IMG/VR virus record: IMGVR_UViG_3300047169_000098 | Coordinates: 1-35,231 of that record | Direction: 5' to 3' (one strand) | Length of the DNA: 35,231 bases | Source of the DNA: a virus | In this document: one piece after another, positions 7,585-15,461 of the stretch | How positions within the stretch are numbered: the first letter of the stretch is position 1 | Layout of the letters: each line of letters begins with the position of its first letter | Notes under the pieces: model-generated | The model's input: the letters and a program-made list of their open reading frames with translations, nothing else | Databases searched by the model: none | Told to the model about the DNA's origin: nothing | Translations under genes and position numbers: made by a program

Positions 7585-10500
7585 TCAGTTGCCGAAGACT
7601 CCCTGGGGTGTTGTGGTGGGGGCACCCCCCGTGGCGAAGGTGCCAGAGCCGTTGGCGACGTTGGGGGAGCTTTGCGTGAAATCCGGCGTACCGCCAGAAC
7701 CATCGTTCAGCAGGTTCGCCAACGTGCCCGGATAGGCAACCTGGTAGACCACGCTCATTTTCGTGGTGTTGTCCACCACCGAGCCGTGGATGTCGGTCGC
7801 GTTAGTGCCATCGACAGGTTCGATGTCCACAAAGAACTGGCTCTGGAGCGCGTCAACCGAGGGAACGATCAGCGGGCTGGAAGAGACGATCGGCTGCCCA
7901 TCATTGGCCACCGTCCAGGTGATCGCGCTGGCCGAGGCGCTCGCGCCAACCGGCGACGTTGCGACCATCCCAAAGCTGGGCACGCCGATCGGTGCCCAGT
8001 CGGCGGTGTAGAACAAGACCCAGGTGGTTGGGTTCAACAGCCGCAGAGCAGGGCCACCAGCGCCGGCGATGGCGCTGCCCGAAGGTGTGAGCGCCGTGAT
8101 CGGGTAAAGATCCACCGTCCAAGTGCCGCCGTTGGTGTCGTTGGGCGACGAGGCTTTACCCATTTTCCATTGCGTGCCATTCAGGGATTCGAACAGCATG
8201 ACGTATCCGCCGGCGGGATGAGGAAGCACCTTGGTATTTTGCACGCCGTTCATTCCGGCGACGGCGTTGTATGCCAGGATAGTGTTTGCTGTACCCAGCA
8301 CTGCCCCGGTAGCGGGGTTCAGTGTGTTGTGTCGCAGCCCTCCGCCGCTGATCGCGTTGCTATAGTTAATCCGCAACTGACCGGCAGAGCCCCACCACAG
8401 CGAGCTGCGACCGCACGATCCGCTTTCGCCGCCGGCACCGCCGCCGATGATCGGTCCAAGATCGGTAATCGTCTTGCCATCGGGCGAGGTCCCGAAGTGG
8501 ATAACCTCATTGTCATAACCAACAGAAAAGGTGTGGACGTAACCAACGCCATTGAGGTTGCGAAGCACATTGGGCTCTTGCCACGCAAATTTGTTGACGC
8601 CGCCGCCGAGCGGGACCGGTGCCGAAAGTTTGGATTGAATCGATGCGTACCGCAAGTTGCCTAGGTAATCCGAAAGCGCTTCGGCGGTGGTCCAGCATCG
8701 ATTATCGAATAGCGGTTCGGAGATTGCCCCCGCCAAATACTGCTGTGCCCCGGCTGGTCCGTTATAGGCTCCGATGGTCGGCTGATATGTTGCCGTCGAG
8801 GTGATCGCTCCCCATTGCGAACTTGTCTCGATGATCTTTGCGCCGTTGACGTACACCCGCAGATAGCTGCCGCTGCTGCTGATCGCGATGCGGTAGTTGA
8901 TGCCGTGAATGAACGGGAAGGAGTTGACCGAGGTTGCGATGACGGCATTGCTGTTATTGATCGCAACTCGCAGCGACAGCTTGCCGCTGCCGCCTGATCC
9001 GCTGTGTGCCGAATACAGGTCGATCGCGGTTTCGTGCCCGCTGCTGCCAGTGCCTGCATAAAACAATCGCCGGTCGGTCGATCCATCGTTCACCGGAAGG
9101 TCAGAGGATGGGTTGAACCAGAACGCGATGGTTGCATCGTAGATGCCTTTAGCAAGCACCGGGGCACTGATGCACTGACTTGTACCGTTCAGCACGATGC
9201 TGTTGCCCGTTCCACTGGGCGTGCTGCTGCTCCAGGTTGGCGCGCCGGCAAAGTTCATCGTCGTCTGTCCCAGGCGATCCAGCGAGCTTGTGCCGCTGCC
9301 CTCTTGGAACAGGAACTGGGCGGTGGTAGATCGATCCAACGGGAGCGGCGCGGCAGTCGTGTAGTTTGCCAGTGTCGTCTTGAACGCCGAGTAGGACCGG
9401 TTCCACTTAACGCTGTAGCCGGCGTCGGTGAGATGCGCACCGTCATACGAATAGGATTGATTCGCCTGAATGAACTCGTTCCAAGCCAGGTCACCAGCCC
9501 AGATCGTGCGACCATTCACCAACGTCTTGTAAGCTTGCTCGTAGGCGGTAATAAGCGTATTGCTTCCAGCGTTCCAGGCGTTGCCGCTGTTGATGGATCC
9601 CGCGAGGTTGATCCAGCTTCCGCCATCCAGCACGCAGACGATCCCCACCGCGTTGTAAGCCGTGATGATCGTGTTGATGTTGGCGATGTGTTGAGTGACC
9701 GACAGGGCGACGGCTGTTTTCGCGTCGTTGGGTCCAAAGTCGCCACCGAGAATCACAAACTGACAGCCATCGCCTTGTGCGTTTGCAACCAACGTAGCAA
9801 GGCCGGATGATCCGTTGGTTCCGTTGATCACATCGCTGGAGTTGGTTCCGCTCACCGCGTCGTTGCGAACGCGGATTTGAATACCATTCGGGCCTCGACC
9901 TGCCCACGATCCAAACCATGCACCGGTGGCTTCGTTCGACCCGTTGTAACCTCGGGTAACTGATGCTCCAATCAATTGAACCGCGATCTCGGTGGATGAA
10001 TCGTAGGCGACGGCATACGCGACATTGGCAGTGTTGCCCTGTCCACCCGCAGTAGTCGGATCGACGTAGATTCCATTATAGGTTCCGCTCAAGGGACTGC
10101 TGGAATCGCTGGCTGATTGCATCAGCACGCCGTTAACAGTCAGGCGGAGATTGTTCCCGTTCGTGCGAGACAGCCTGACGACGTTGATGTCATTTTTGAT
10201 GATCTCGTTTCCAAATGCCACGCTATTGGTCAGCCACGTGAGCGTTCCGCTTGCCTCCTTGAATATGTCGTATTTGCTAGTGCTGCGGCCCACCGAAACG
10301 CCGTAACCGTCTAATGTGTTTGCCGTCGCTGAACCGCTGATGGACACCAGTGGCATGTAGTTTGGAATCGCTGTGATTGGCCCAACGAGGTCAATTTTAA
10401 ACGCAGTGTTGGTGCCCGTTGGTTTGTTGAATACAAACTCACCCCCGACGCCTGTCGATCCCGACGTCGGCGAGAGCACATTTGACTCAATCAATGGCAC

Positions 10501-10623
10501 GTGGCCAGCGCCGCTGAATTGCTGATACCAACCAGTCGTGCCGTCGTCGCTGGTGTGAGCGAGGAGCGAGACGTTGTTGGCGCCGACAAACGAGTCGATT
10601 AATAGTTTGGATGAGGGTCGCAT
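7585..10623 (-). CDS. Multidomain virion protein with SGNH esterase and LamG domains, 1012 aa
   Basis: Residues 1-210 form a beta-rich, lectin-like region. Residues 215-410 have the SGNH/GDSL hydrolase blocks: GASVTRG with the probable nucleophile Ser221, GGDFGPND at 293-300, and DGAHLTDAG with Asp394 and His397. Residues 430-650 look like a LamG/concanavalin-type domain. Residues 660-1012 contain repeated Gly-rich beta segments such as FGTSPDGKTI, possibly a beta-propeller. Phage SGNH domains often deacetylate or cleave surface polysaccharide. No signal peptide is present, so a virion part that binds and trims host glycans is likely. The gene lies in the head/connector region, not after the tape measure, which is unusual for a tail fibre. 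A head fibre is possible. Confidence 0.75.
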   Translation of the reverse strand: MRPSSKLLIDSFVGANNVSLLAHTSDDGTTGWYQQFSGAGHVPLIESNVLSPTSGSTGVGGEFVFNKPTGTNTAFKIDLVGPITAIPNYMPLVSISGSATANTLDGYGVSVGRSTSKYDIFKEASGTLTWLTNSVAFGNEIIKNDINVVRLSRTNGNNLRLTVNGVLMQSASDSSSPLSGTYNGIYVDPTTAGGQGNTANVAYAVAYDSSTEIAVQLIGASVTRGYNGSNEATGAWFGSWAGRGPNGIQIRVRNDAVSGTNSSDVINGTNGSSGLATLVANAQGDGCQFVILGGDFGPNDAKTAVALSVTQHIANINTIITAYNAVGIVCVLDGGSWINLAGSINSGNAWNAGSNTLITAYEQAYKTLVNGRTIWAGDLAWNEFIQANQSYSYDGAHLTDAGYSVKWNRSYSAFKTTLANYTTAAPLPLDRSTTAQFLFQEGSGTSSLDRLGQTTMNFAGAPTWSSSTPSGTGNSIVLNGTSQCISAPVLAKGIYDATIAFWFNPSSDLPVNDGSTDRRLFYAGTGSSGHETAIDLYSAHSGSGGSGKLSLRVAINNSNAVIATSVNSFPFIHGINYRIAISSSGSYLRVYVNGAKIIETSSQWGAITSTATYQPTIGAYNGPAGAQQYLAGAISEPLFDNRCWTTAEALSDYLGNLRYASIQSKLSAPVPLGGGVNKFAWQEPNVLRNLNGVGYVHTFSVGYDNEVIHFGTSPDGKTITDLGPIIGGGAGGESGSCGRSSLWWGSAGQLRINYSNAISGGGLRHNTLNPATGAVLGTANTILAYNAVAGMNGVQNTKVLPHPAGGYVMLFESLNGTQWKMGKASSPNDTNGGTWTVDLYPITALTPSGSAIAGAGGPALRLLNPTTWVLFYTADWAPIGVPSFGMVATSPVGASASASAITWTVANDGQPIVSSSPLIVPSVDALQSQFFVDIEPVDGTNATDIHGSVVDNTTKMSVVYQVAYPGTLANLLNDGSGGTPDFTQSSPNVANGSGTFATGGAPTTTPQGVFGN

Positions 10624-10625
10624 TT

Positions 10626-11870
10626 TTAGTGGGTTTCGTTCAGCAGGGGCCAGTGCGTTACACCCAGCGGTTGATAGTTCTGATCCAGCATCGCGGTCAC
10701 ATCATCCGAGGGGTGGCCGGTCGGGATCGCCGAGAAGTGGATCACAACCAGGCTGGTGCTTCGGATCGCGTTTATCGCCACCGCCAGTCGCGCGCTCCAC
10801 TGGGCCAGCGTTTCGCCCTTTTTCATCCGCAGATTCCACTCGGACACCCAGCCCTGAATGTCATTCGCGCCGCAGAAGGCATCGAACTGGCGGAACTGTT
10901 TGGCCAGCCAGTTTTCGTCATCGGAGTAGAGGTGGAGGTCGAGGTTCTTCAGCCCCGCATATTGCCCGGCGTCATAGCGAGAAACGATGCCGGCAAAGTC
11001 GTTGATCCGCGAAGGGGCAACGGCCACGATGCCACCGGCGGAGTAGATCGGGCCGACTGTTGCACAGTATCGCGTCGCCGCGGCATCACCGCCCAAAAAG
11101 TAGGTGCCCGGATCAGCGAGGTTGCGAACGGTATTAAATTCGTTGCCGAGTAACACCGCATCGACGGCCTTGCCGGCCACGATCCGGCGGGCGTTGGCCG
11201 CGCCGTCATCCGCCCAGGGCTGCTTGCCGGGCAGCTGCACCTGCAGGGCGGTTTTGAATCCCGCCGCTTTGATCTTGCGATTGAGAGCCCAGTACCCATC
11301 GCCTGACTTGAGCAGCTGGGGCTCTTCCTCCCAGGTGCGCCAAAAGGTGAGCCCGATCGCATGCCCCATGACGGGCAACTGCGGATGGAGCGTAAAGTCG
11401 CCCGAGGCGTAGTCGGCCCCGACCAGGTTCTCGCCGTACAGCGCCACGCCAAACTGCGCAGCCGGTGGCGTCACCGGCGGAGGCGGCGGAGCGTTGGCCA
11501 GGTTGAACGTGGTGGCCGGGATGGTTGCACCATTGACCACTACCTCGATCGTGTGCCTTCCCACCGCCAGCGTCAGCGGCTGGCGATTGCCTGGACAATA
11601 GGGCGGCTGGTAGCAGGCCGTGGCGGCCTGCTGATCCATTTTAAAGACCACCTTGGCCGTGTGACCCTCGGCCAGGCCAAAGTCATAGCTGAGGGTCCAC
11701 TTGGCCGGCAGCTGCGACAGATACAGCGTCTGCCCCAGCACGGCCGTCTCCACGCCCGTGGCGCAGTCGCGGACGCGAATCACGGGCTGGGTGGTGCTCG
11801 CCGCTGGCTGCGCACCGGCGCAGGCCATGGCGGGCATGAGCAGCATCAGCATTAAAATCAACCGTCGCAT
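10626..11870 (-). CDS. Secreted glycoside hydrolase-like protein, 414 aa
   Basis: The protein starts with a basic residue pair and a hydrophobic segment ending AMACAGA, a probable signal peptide; a weak lipobox is possible at Cys17. Residues 30-125 form a beta domain. A Pro-rich linker follows (127-137), then a TIM-barrel-like domain. LLGNEFN (Glu244) and GWVSEWN (Glu344) fit the acid/base and nucleophile of clan GH-A enzymes (GH5/GH39-like). The start at 11870 has GGGAG six bases upstream. The gene is directly followed by the SGNH protein. An exported enzyme inside a capsid operon is unexpected. It could serve lysis, since no classical endolysin is seen, or alter the lysogen's surface. Both roles are inferred. 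Confidence 0.7.
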   Translation of the reverse strand: MRRLILMLMLLMPAMACAGAQPAASTTQPVIRVRDCATGVETAVLGQTLYLSQLPAKWTLSYDFGLAEGHTAKVVFKMDQQAATACYQPPYCPGNRQPLTLAVGRHTIEVVVNGATIPATTFNLANAPPPPPVTPPAAQFGVALYGENLVGADYASGDFTLHPQLPVMGHAIGLTFWRTWEEEPQLLKSGDGYWALNRKIKAAGFKTALQVQLPGKQPWADDGAANARRIVAGKAVDAVLLGNEFNTVRNLADPGTYFLGGDAAATRYCATVGPIYSAGGIVAVAPSRINDFAGIVSRYDAGQYAGLKNLDLHLYSDDENWLAKQFRQFDAFCGANDIQGWVSEWNLRMKKGETLAQWSARLAVAINAIRSTSLVVIHFSAIPTGHPSDDVTAMLDQNYQPLGVTHWPLLNETH

Positions 11871-11884
11871 GGGTTGCTCCCAAC

Positions 11885-11919
11885 TTGAATGTTGAACGTT
11901 GAGCGTTGAAAGTGGAATG
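11885..11919. repeat. Heptamer array (TTGAACG family)
   Basis: Five consecutive degenerate heptamers (TTGAATG, TTGAACG, TTGAGCG, TTGAAAG, TGGAATG) lie in the gap between the 85-aa gene and the glycosidase gene. This is the CAACGTC family seen on the other strand. Confidence 0.7.
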
Positions 11920-11927
11920 TCCGCCGT

Positions 11928-12185
11928 TTACTCCTCAACCGCCTCAACCTCGTACCCGGAGTTGCGGAACTGGTCGGCGACAAACAGTTCGTCGGTCACC
12001 GCTTCGCCGTGATTGAGCACAAGCCCAAATCGCACGGCGCGACGGATTGGGATTGGCGACTTGATCCGCCATCGCTTGGGCCGGCCAAGGTTCTCAAGCT
12101 CTGCGGCGGCGAGCGATTCGTCCGCGCCGGCAAACTTTCCCGCAGGTCCAGGCGAGTCGGCGGTTTTTTCTTTCTTGCTTGCCAC
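11928..12185 (-). CDS. Small phage protein, 85 aa
   Basis: A GTG start at 12185 follows an AAAGGAG ribosome site by seven bases. The first 25 residues are charged and probably disordered. The core has GRPKRWRIKSPIPIRRAVRFG, then a strand-rich region with VTDELFVADQF and an acidic end (EVEAVEE). I do not recognise the family. It lies among capsid-associated genes. Confidence 0.6.
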   Translation of the reverse strand: MASKKEKTADSPGPAGKFAGADESLAAAELENLGRPKRWRIKSPIPIRRAVRFGLVLNHGEAVTDELFVADQFRNSGYEVEAVEE

Positions 12186-12196
12186 GATGTGGCTCC

Positions 12197-12256
12197 TTTC
12201 AGTTGCTGGTCAGTGGCCAGTTGCCGTTATCCACAAGGGACAACTCGCAACGGACC
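12197..12256. repeat. Heptamer element (GTTGTCA family)
   Basis: Degenerate AGTTGCT/GGTCAGT/GGCCAGT/TGCCGTT units are followed by inverted units (ACAACTCGCAACGG). The element occupies the gap between the possible cement gene and the 85-aa gene. Confidence 0.6.
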
Positions 12257-12259
12257 CGA

Positions 12260-12688
12260 TCAGTGATTGCCGGTGTTGGGGTTCAGCCACGCTTCGTAGG
12301 TGATGGTGGGCGCGGTGCCCGCGATCACCAGGTTCAGCCGGCTGTAGCGCAGCCGCTTCATGGCGAACATCGCCACGACGCCAACGGCGGTGACCGCAAG
12401 CGTGGTCGTGATGTCCACCCAGGTGCTGCCGTCGGCGCTTTCCTGGAAGTGGAACGTGTAGGTTTCATCGCCCACGCTGGTCTTGATCGCCGTGACATTG
12501 ATCACGGCGGCATACACCCGGCCCGCGCCGCCGGGGGCAAAGCCAACGCCATGGTCATAGCCGCCCGCTGAAGCGGTCGGACCCTGGCTGATGGCGGGAG
12601 TCCCGCCGGTGGCCGTCTGGGTGATGGGCGTGCTGCCCGGAACACCGGTCAGGCGAAGCTGTTCGTCTTGGGGAGTTGGGATAAACAT
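12260..12688 (-). CDS. Possible capsid cement/decoration protein
   Basis: This 142-aa protein starts at an ATG with AAAGGA eight bases upstream. The first 45 residues are flexible, rich in Thr, Gly and Pro. The rest alternates strands (YAAVINVTAIKTS, ETYTFHFQESADGSTW, ARLNLVIAG-like region, TITYEAWLNP), a pattern consistent with a beta-sandwich. It lies directly after the major capsid gene, where Mu- and HK97-like phages encode cement or decoration proteins. The role is inferred from fold pattern and place. Confidence 0.55.
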   Translation of the reverse strand: MFIPTPQDEQLRLTGVPGSTPITQTATGGTPAISQGPTASAGGYDHGVGFAPGGAGRVYAAVINVTAIKTSVGDETYTFHFQESADGSTWVDITTTLAVTAVGVVAMFAMKRLRYSRLNLVIAGTAPTITYEAWLNPNTGNH

Positions 12689-12691
12689 TTG

Positions 12692-12731
12692 CGTTGTCCT
12701 TTGGTCAGTTACGAGTTGTCAGTTGCCAGTT
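12692..12731. repeat. Heptamer array (GTTGTCA family)
   Basis: Units GTTGTCC, GGTCAGT, GAGTTGTC and AGTTGCC lie between the major capsid gene and the possible cement gene. They are degenerate copies of the family seen at 4492-4588. Confidence 0.6.
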
Positions 12732-12744
12732 TTCGGTTCGACTA

Positions 12745-13722
12745 TCAGGTCGCCGTTGCGGTGATGCCGGCGTAGCGCGTGGCGGCGCGCGGATGAAATA
12801 CGCCCAGGCCCGCCACGCACTGAACCAGGTCCTTGTAGTATTCGCCGAAATCGCCCACGTCCTTGTATTGGATCGGGCTGCCCGATGTGGTCAGGTCCAG
12901 CGAGGGTTCCTCGCTGACCGGCGAGCTTCCATCGGCGTTGAACATCTTCACCAGCCCCTGGATGCCTTCCTGGTCCGCCTCTTCACCAAACCAGCAGCAG
13001 TAGATGCTGGTGGTGTTGTTGTTGTTCCCCATGGTTTCGGTGTTGGAAAGCGGCGGTTGCGGCGTGCCCAGTTCGTCCAGCGTCACGATCTGCGAGTCGT
13101 TGAACTTCAGAATCTGCGTTCCGCTGGCGTCAAATACGCCCATGCCCTTGGCCTCAGCGCGCACCTGGCTGGACAACGCGCGCCGCGCCGACTTGTTCAT
13201 GAACAGCGGCTTCTCTTCATTGCGCGTTCCGATCGTGCGGTCCTGCGTTTGAATCACCTGGTCCAGCACGATCGGGCCGCCGTTGGTGCCGGCGCTGATC
13301 ACCTGGCTGCCCGCGAGGCGAGGGGCCAGCCCCAAAAATGATCCGACGATCTTGCTCGGGTCGCCGTTGAAAAAGTAGTAATCGAAGAACAGGCCCGCGT
13401 TCTTGATCTTCGAAACCACCTTGCTGCGGCGCGTGACGATGTTGGCGATCACCGAATCGGTCTGCACCGGTCCGCCGAAGATGGCCAGCGTCTCCACCTC
13501 GGGGTTGATCACGCCGGGATCCTGCGATCCGAACACGCCGTTGATATTTCGGAAGCCGATGCCGGGCAGCGCCGACTCCAGATCGTACCGGTACGCCAGG
13601 GAGGTGATCGGGATGAGCTTGAGCATCTTGAGTATCACCGATTTGGCGGGGAAGAGCTGGATCAGCCCCTGCATCAGATCGTCCTCGACCTGCGCGGTGA
13701 AATCGGACATTGAAAGAGCCAT
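12745..13722 (-). CDS. Major capsid protein
   Basis: This 325-aa protein follows the scaffold gene and is the right length for an HK97-fold capsid subunit. It has an N-terminal helix (TAQVEDDLMQGLIQLFPA), strands with DLESALPGIGFRNING, a spine-helix-like region (VTRRSKVVSKIKNAGLFFDY), a segment LFMNKSARRALSSQVRAEAKG as found in capsid P/A domains, and a C-terminal region rich in beta strands. The start ATG is preceded by GAGAAGG. No capsid protease gene is visible beside it. The call rests on these patterns and on gene order. Confidence 0.85.
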   Translation of the reverse strand: MALSMSDFTAQVEDDLMQGLIQLFPAKSVILKMLKLIPITSLAYRYDLESALPGIGFRNINGVFGSQDPGVINPEVETLAIFGGPVQTDSVIANIVTRRSKVVSKIKNAGLFFDYYFFNGDPSKIVGSFLGLAPRLAGSQVISAGTNGGPIVLDQVIQTQDRTIGTRNEEKPLFMNKSARRALSSQVRAEAKGMGVFDASGTQILKFNDSQIVTLDELGTPQPPLSNTETMGNNNNTTSIYCCWFGEEADQEGIQGLVKMFNADGSSPVSEEPSLDLTTSGSPIQYKDVGDFGEYYKDLVQCVAGLGVFHPRAATRYAGITATAT

Positions 13723-13797
13723 GACCTTCTCGCTTTCATGCCGCCACGCGGGCGGCTGTTAGAAATCCTTTTCCAGACTCGGAATCGTTCGGTGCGT

Positions 13798-14394
13798 TCA
13801 ATCCTTTGGCGCGATCTTCGGTGCCCGTGCCATGAAGCCGCGCATGATCTTCTGCATGGGCGACAGCTTGGATTTGTCCACCACCGCCGCATTGGGCGGA
13901 TTGCCCGTGGTGACCTTGCCGGTCACATCCGGGACCTTGAAACCATTGGCCTTCAAGTCCTCACGGTATTGCGTGCGGATCGCCTCGCCGGCCGCGACCA
14001 GCACCGACTGGTCTTCGGTGGCGGGCAGGTCCTTGAGGTACGCCGCGGGAATGCCCTTGAGCGATTTCTCGATGAACGCGCTGCGCGTGCGGTTGGCGCT
14101 TTCGGTGGCGGCGCGAGCCGCCTCGCGCTTGTCGAGCATCGTGGTGAGCTCCTCAGCGGTGATCGCCTTGGGGGCGGCCGCCTCGGTTGTCGCTTTTGCC
14201 ACGGGGGCGGTCTTGCCCTCCAGCTGAGCGATCTTTTCGTGCAGCGGCTTGGTGTGCTTTTCGAGCATCGCTTCGAAGCTCTTCTCGAAAGCCTTCGGAT
14301 CGAACGCCGGGGCTGCCGTCGCCTGGGCCGCCTGGGCCGCGGTGCCCGGATCGGCCGTTGCCGGATCGGCAGCGGTTTGAGATTGCTTCTCCAT
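13798..14394 (-). CDS. Capsid scaffold-like protein
   Basis: This 198-aa protein starts at the ATG at 14394, with AAGGA just upstream; a longer frame to 14454 lacks such a site. It is rich in Ala, Lys, Glu and Thr, with a disordered N-terminus and a long charged helix (AFEKSFEAMLEKHTKPLHEK, continuing). A basic C-terminus includes KIMRGFMARAPK. These are features of scaffold proteins that guide capsid assembly. The gene lies between the MuF-type and major capsid genes. No serine-protease motif is seen, so it is a scaffold without fused protease. Confidence 0.7.
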   Translation of the reverse strand: MEKQSQTAADPATADPGTAAQAAQATAAPAFDPKAFEKSFEAMLEKHTKPLHEKIAQLEGKTAPVAKATTEAAAPKAITAEELTTMLDKREAARAATESANRTRSAFIEKSLKGIPAAYLKDLPATEDQSVLVAAGEAIRTQYREDLKANGFKVPDVTGKVTTGNPPNAAVVDKSKLSPMQKIMRGFMARAPKIAPKD

Positions 14395-14453
14395 GGGAGT
14401 CCTTTCAGCCGCCGGTGGCGACTTTTGAAGTGGGGATGAAACGGGTTTAAACA

Positions 14454-15461
14454 CTATTTGGTGCCTCCGTAAGCAGCGCCATAGGTCTTCTTGACCTTGT
14501 CGTACAAGCCAAGCGATTGGAACCGCTTGGCGGCCTGGGAGGGATCGATGCCCAGCATCGCGTCCTGGTCATCATGCCCCTGCGCGAACGACAGTTCGCG
14601 ATCGGTGGCCAGCTCTTCGATGAACGGGCGGGTGGACTTTGAGCAGTTGGGATGAAACGGCGGCCCGTCGCTGGGCAGATCGTCCAGCGCGGGATATTTG
14701 TCGCTCTTGCCGCTGATCGAATAGACCTGGCCAAGGTACGCCGTGCACCAGTTCACTGATACGCGGCCGATGATGCTGACCAGGTCAATGCCCAGCGTCT
14801 GCAGGCGATCGTGCCGGCTCTGCACCGTGGCTTGGCGCGTCTTGGTGCGTGCCACCATCTGGGCGTAATAACCCACGTCATATTCGCGTATGCCGGCCGA
14901 GGTCTGGATCGGCACCTTCTCGCCGTGCACCGCCTGGAGGGCCTCGCGAAGATGATGGATGGTCTCCGCCGGCTCGCCGCTGATCACCCCGCCCGCGAGG
15001 ATGGTGTTGATCTCATCCTCGCCCAGCCCGCGCTGGGCGGTGGCCCGAAGCACCCGCTTGGCCCTCTCGCCCATGTTGTCCGCCGCCTTGTACAGGTCCT
15101 TGGCGGTGTCCAGGGCGAACTGCTGCGCGGCCCCGTGATCGATCAGGGCAAAGCTGCCGCGGATCGATACCGGGTCAACATCCAGGCCCACCGCCGCGGC
15201 CTGCTGGTCCGCGCGGGCGATACCGCCGGCCATGGCGTTGGCGATCGCACTGCCGGTCCACTTCGCAGCCTGAGTTTTTAGCTGCCGCTGAATCTCATCA
15301 ATCTGCGCCGACAGTTGCTGGGCGCGGGCCAGCTTGGCGGGCGAGTTGCCCGGCTCGGTCACGATCGCGGCGATGCGGGCGGCGGCGTTCTGGTAGTAAC
15401 GCTGCAGCTGCTCAACCGTCGCCTGGGCCACGCCGGAGTTGGAAACTTCTGGGAGGCTCAT
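14454..15461 (-). CDS. MuF-type minor capsid protein
   Basis: This 335-aa protein resembles SPP1 gp7 / Mu gpF proteins that bind the portal and enter the capsid. The N-terminal half is helical. A central pattern VARTKTRQATVQSRHDRLQ, then VNWCTAYLGQVYSISG and PPFHPNCSKSTRPF, matches the C...G..Y...H.NC signature of the MuF domain. Its ATG overlaps the portal stop as ATGA. The order portal then MuF protein is typical. The tail (about 40 residues after the motif) is short and carries no obvious toxin domain. Confidence 0.85.
   Translation of the reverse strand: MSLPEVSNSGVAQATVEQLQRYYQNAAARIAAIVTEPGNSPAKLARAQQLSAQIDEIQRQLKTQAAKWTGSAIANAMAGGIARADQQAAAVGLDVDPVSIRGSFALIDHGAAQQFALDTAKDLYKAADNMGERAKRVLRATAQRGLGEDEINTILAGGVISGEPAETIHHLREALQAVHGEKVPIQTSAGIREYDVGYYAQMVARTKTRQATVQSRHDRLQTLGIDLVSIIGRVSVNWCTAYLGQVYSISGKSDKYPALDDLPSDGPPFHPNCSKSTRPFIEELATDRELSFAQGHDDQDAMLGIDPSQAAKRFQSLGLYDKVKKTYGAAYGGTK

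Noticed and set aside
7672-9810. Long plus-strand frames opposite the SGNH gene
   Set aside because: They are Arg/Val/Asp-rich mirror frames of a GC-rich gene; the minus frame has clear domains.
7585-10623. Diversity-generating retroelement target
   Set aside because: The protein could be a receptor binder, but no reverse transcriptase gene or template repeat was seen in the window.
14454-15461. Toxin domain on the MuF protein
   Set aside because: Some MuF proteins carry C-terminal toxins, but here only about 40 residues follow the MuF motif.
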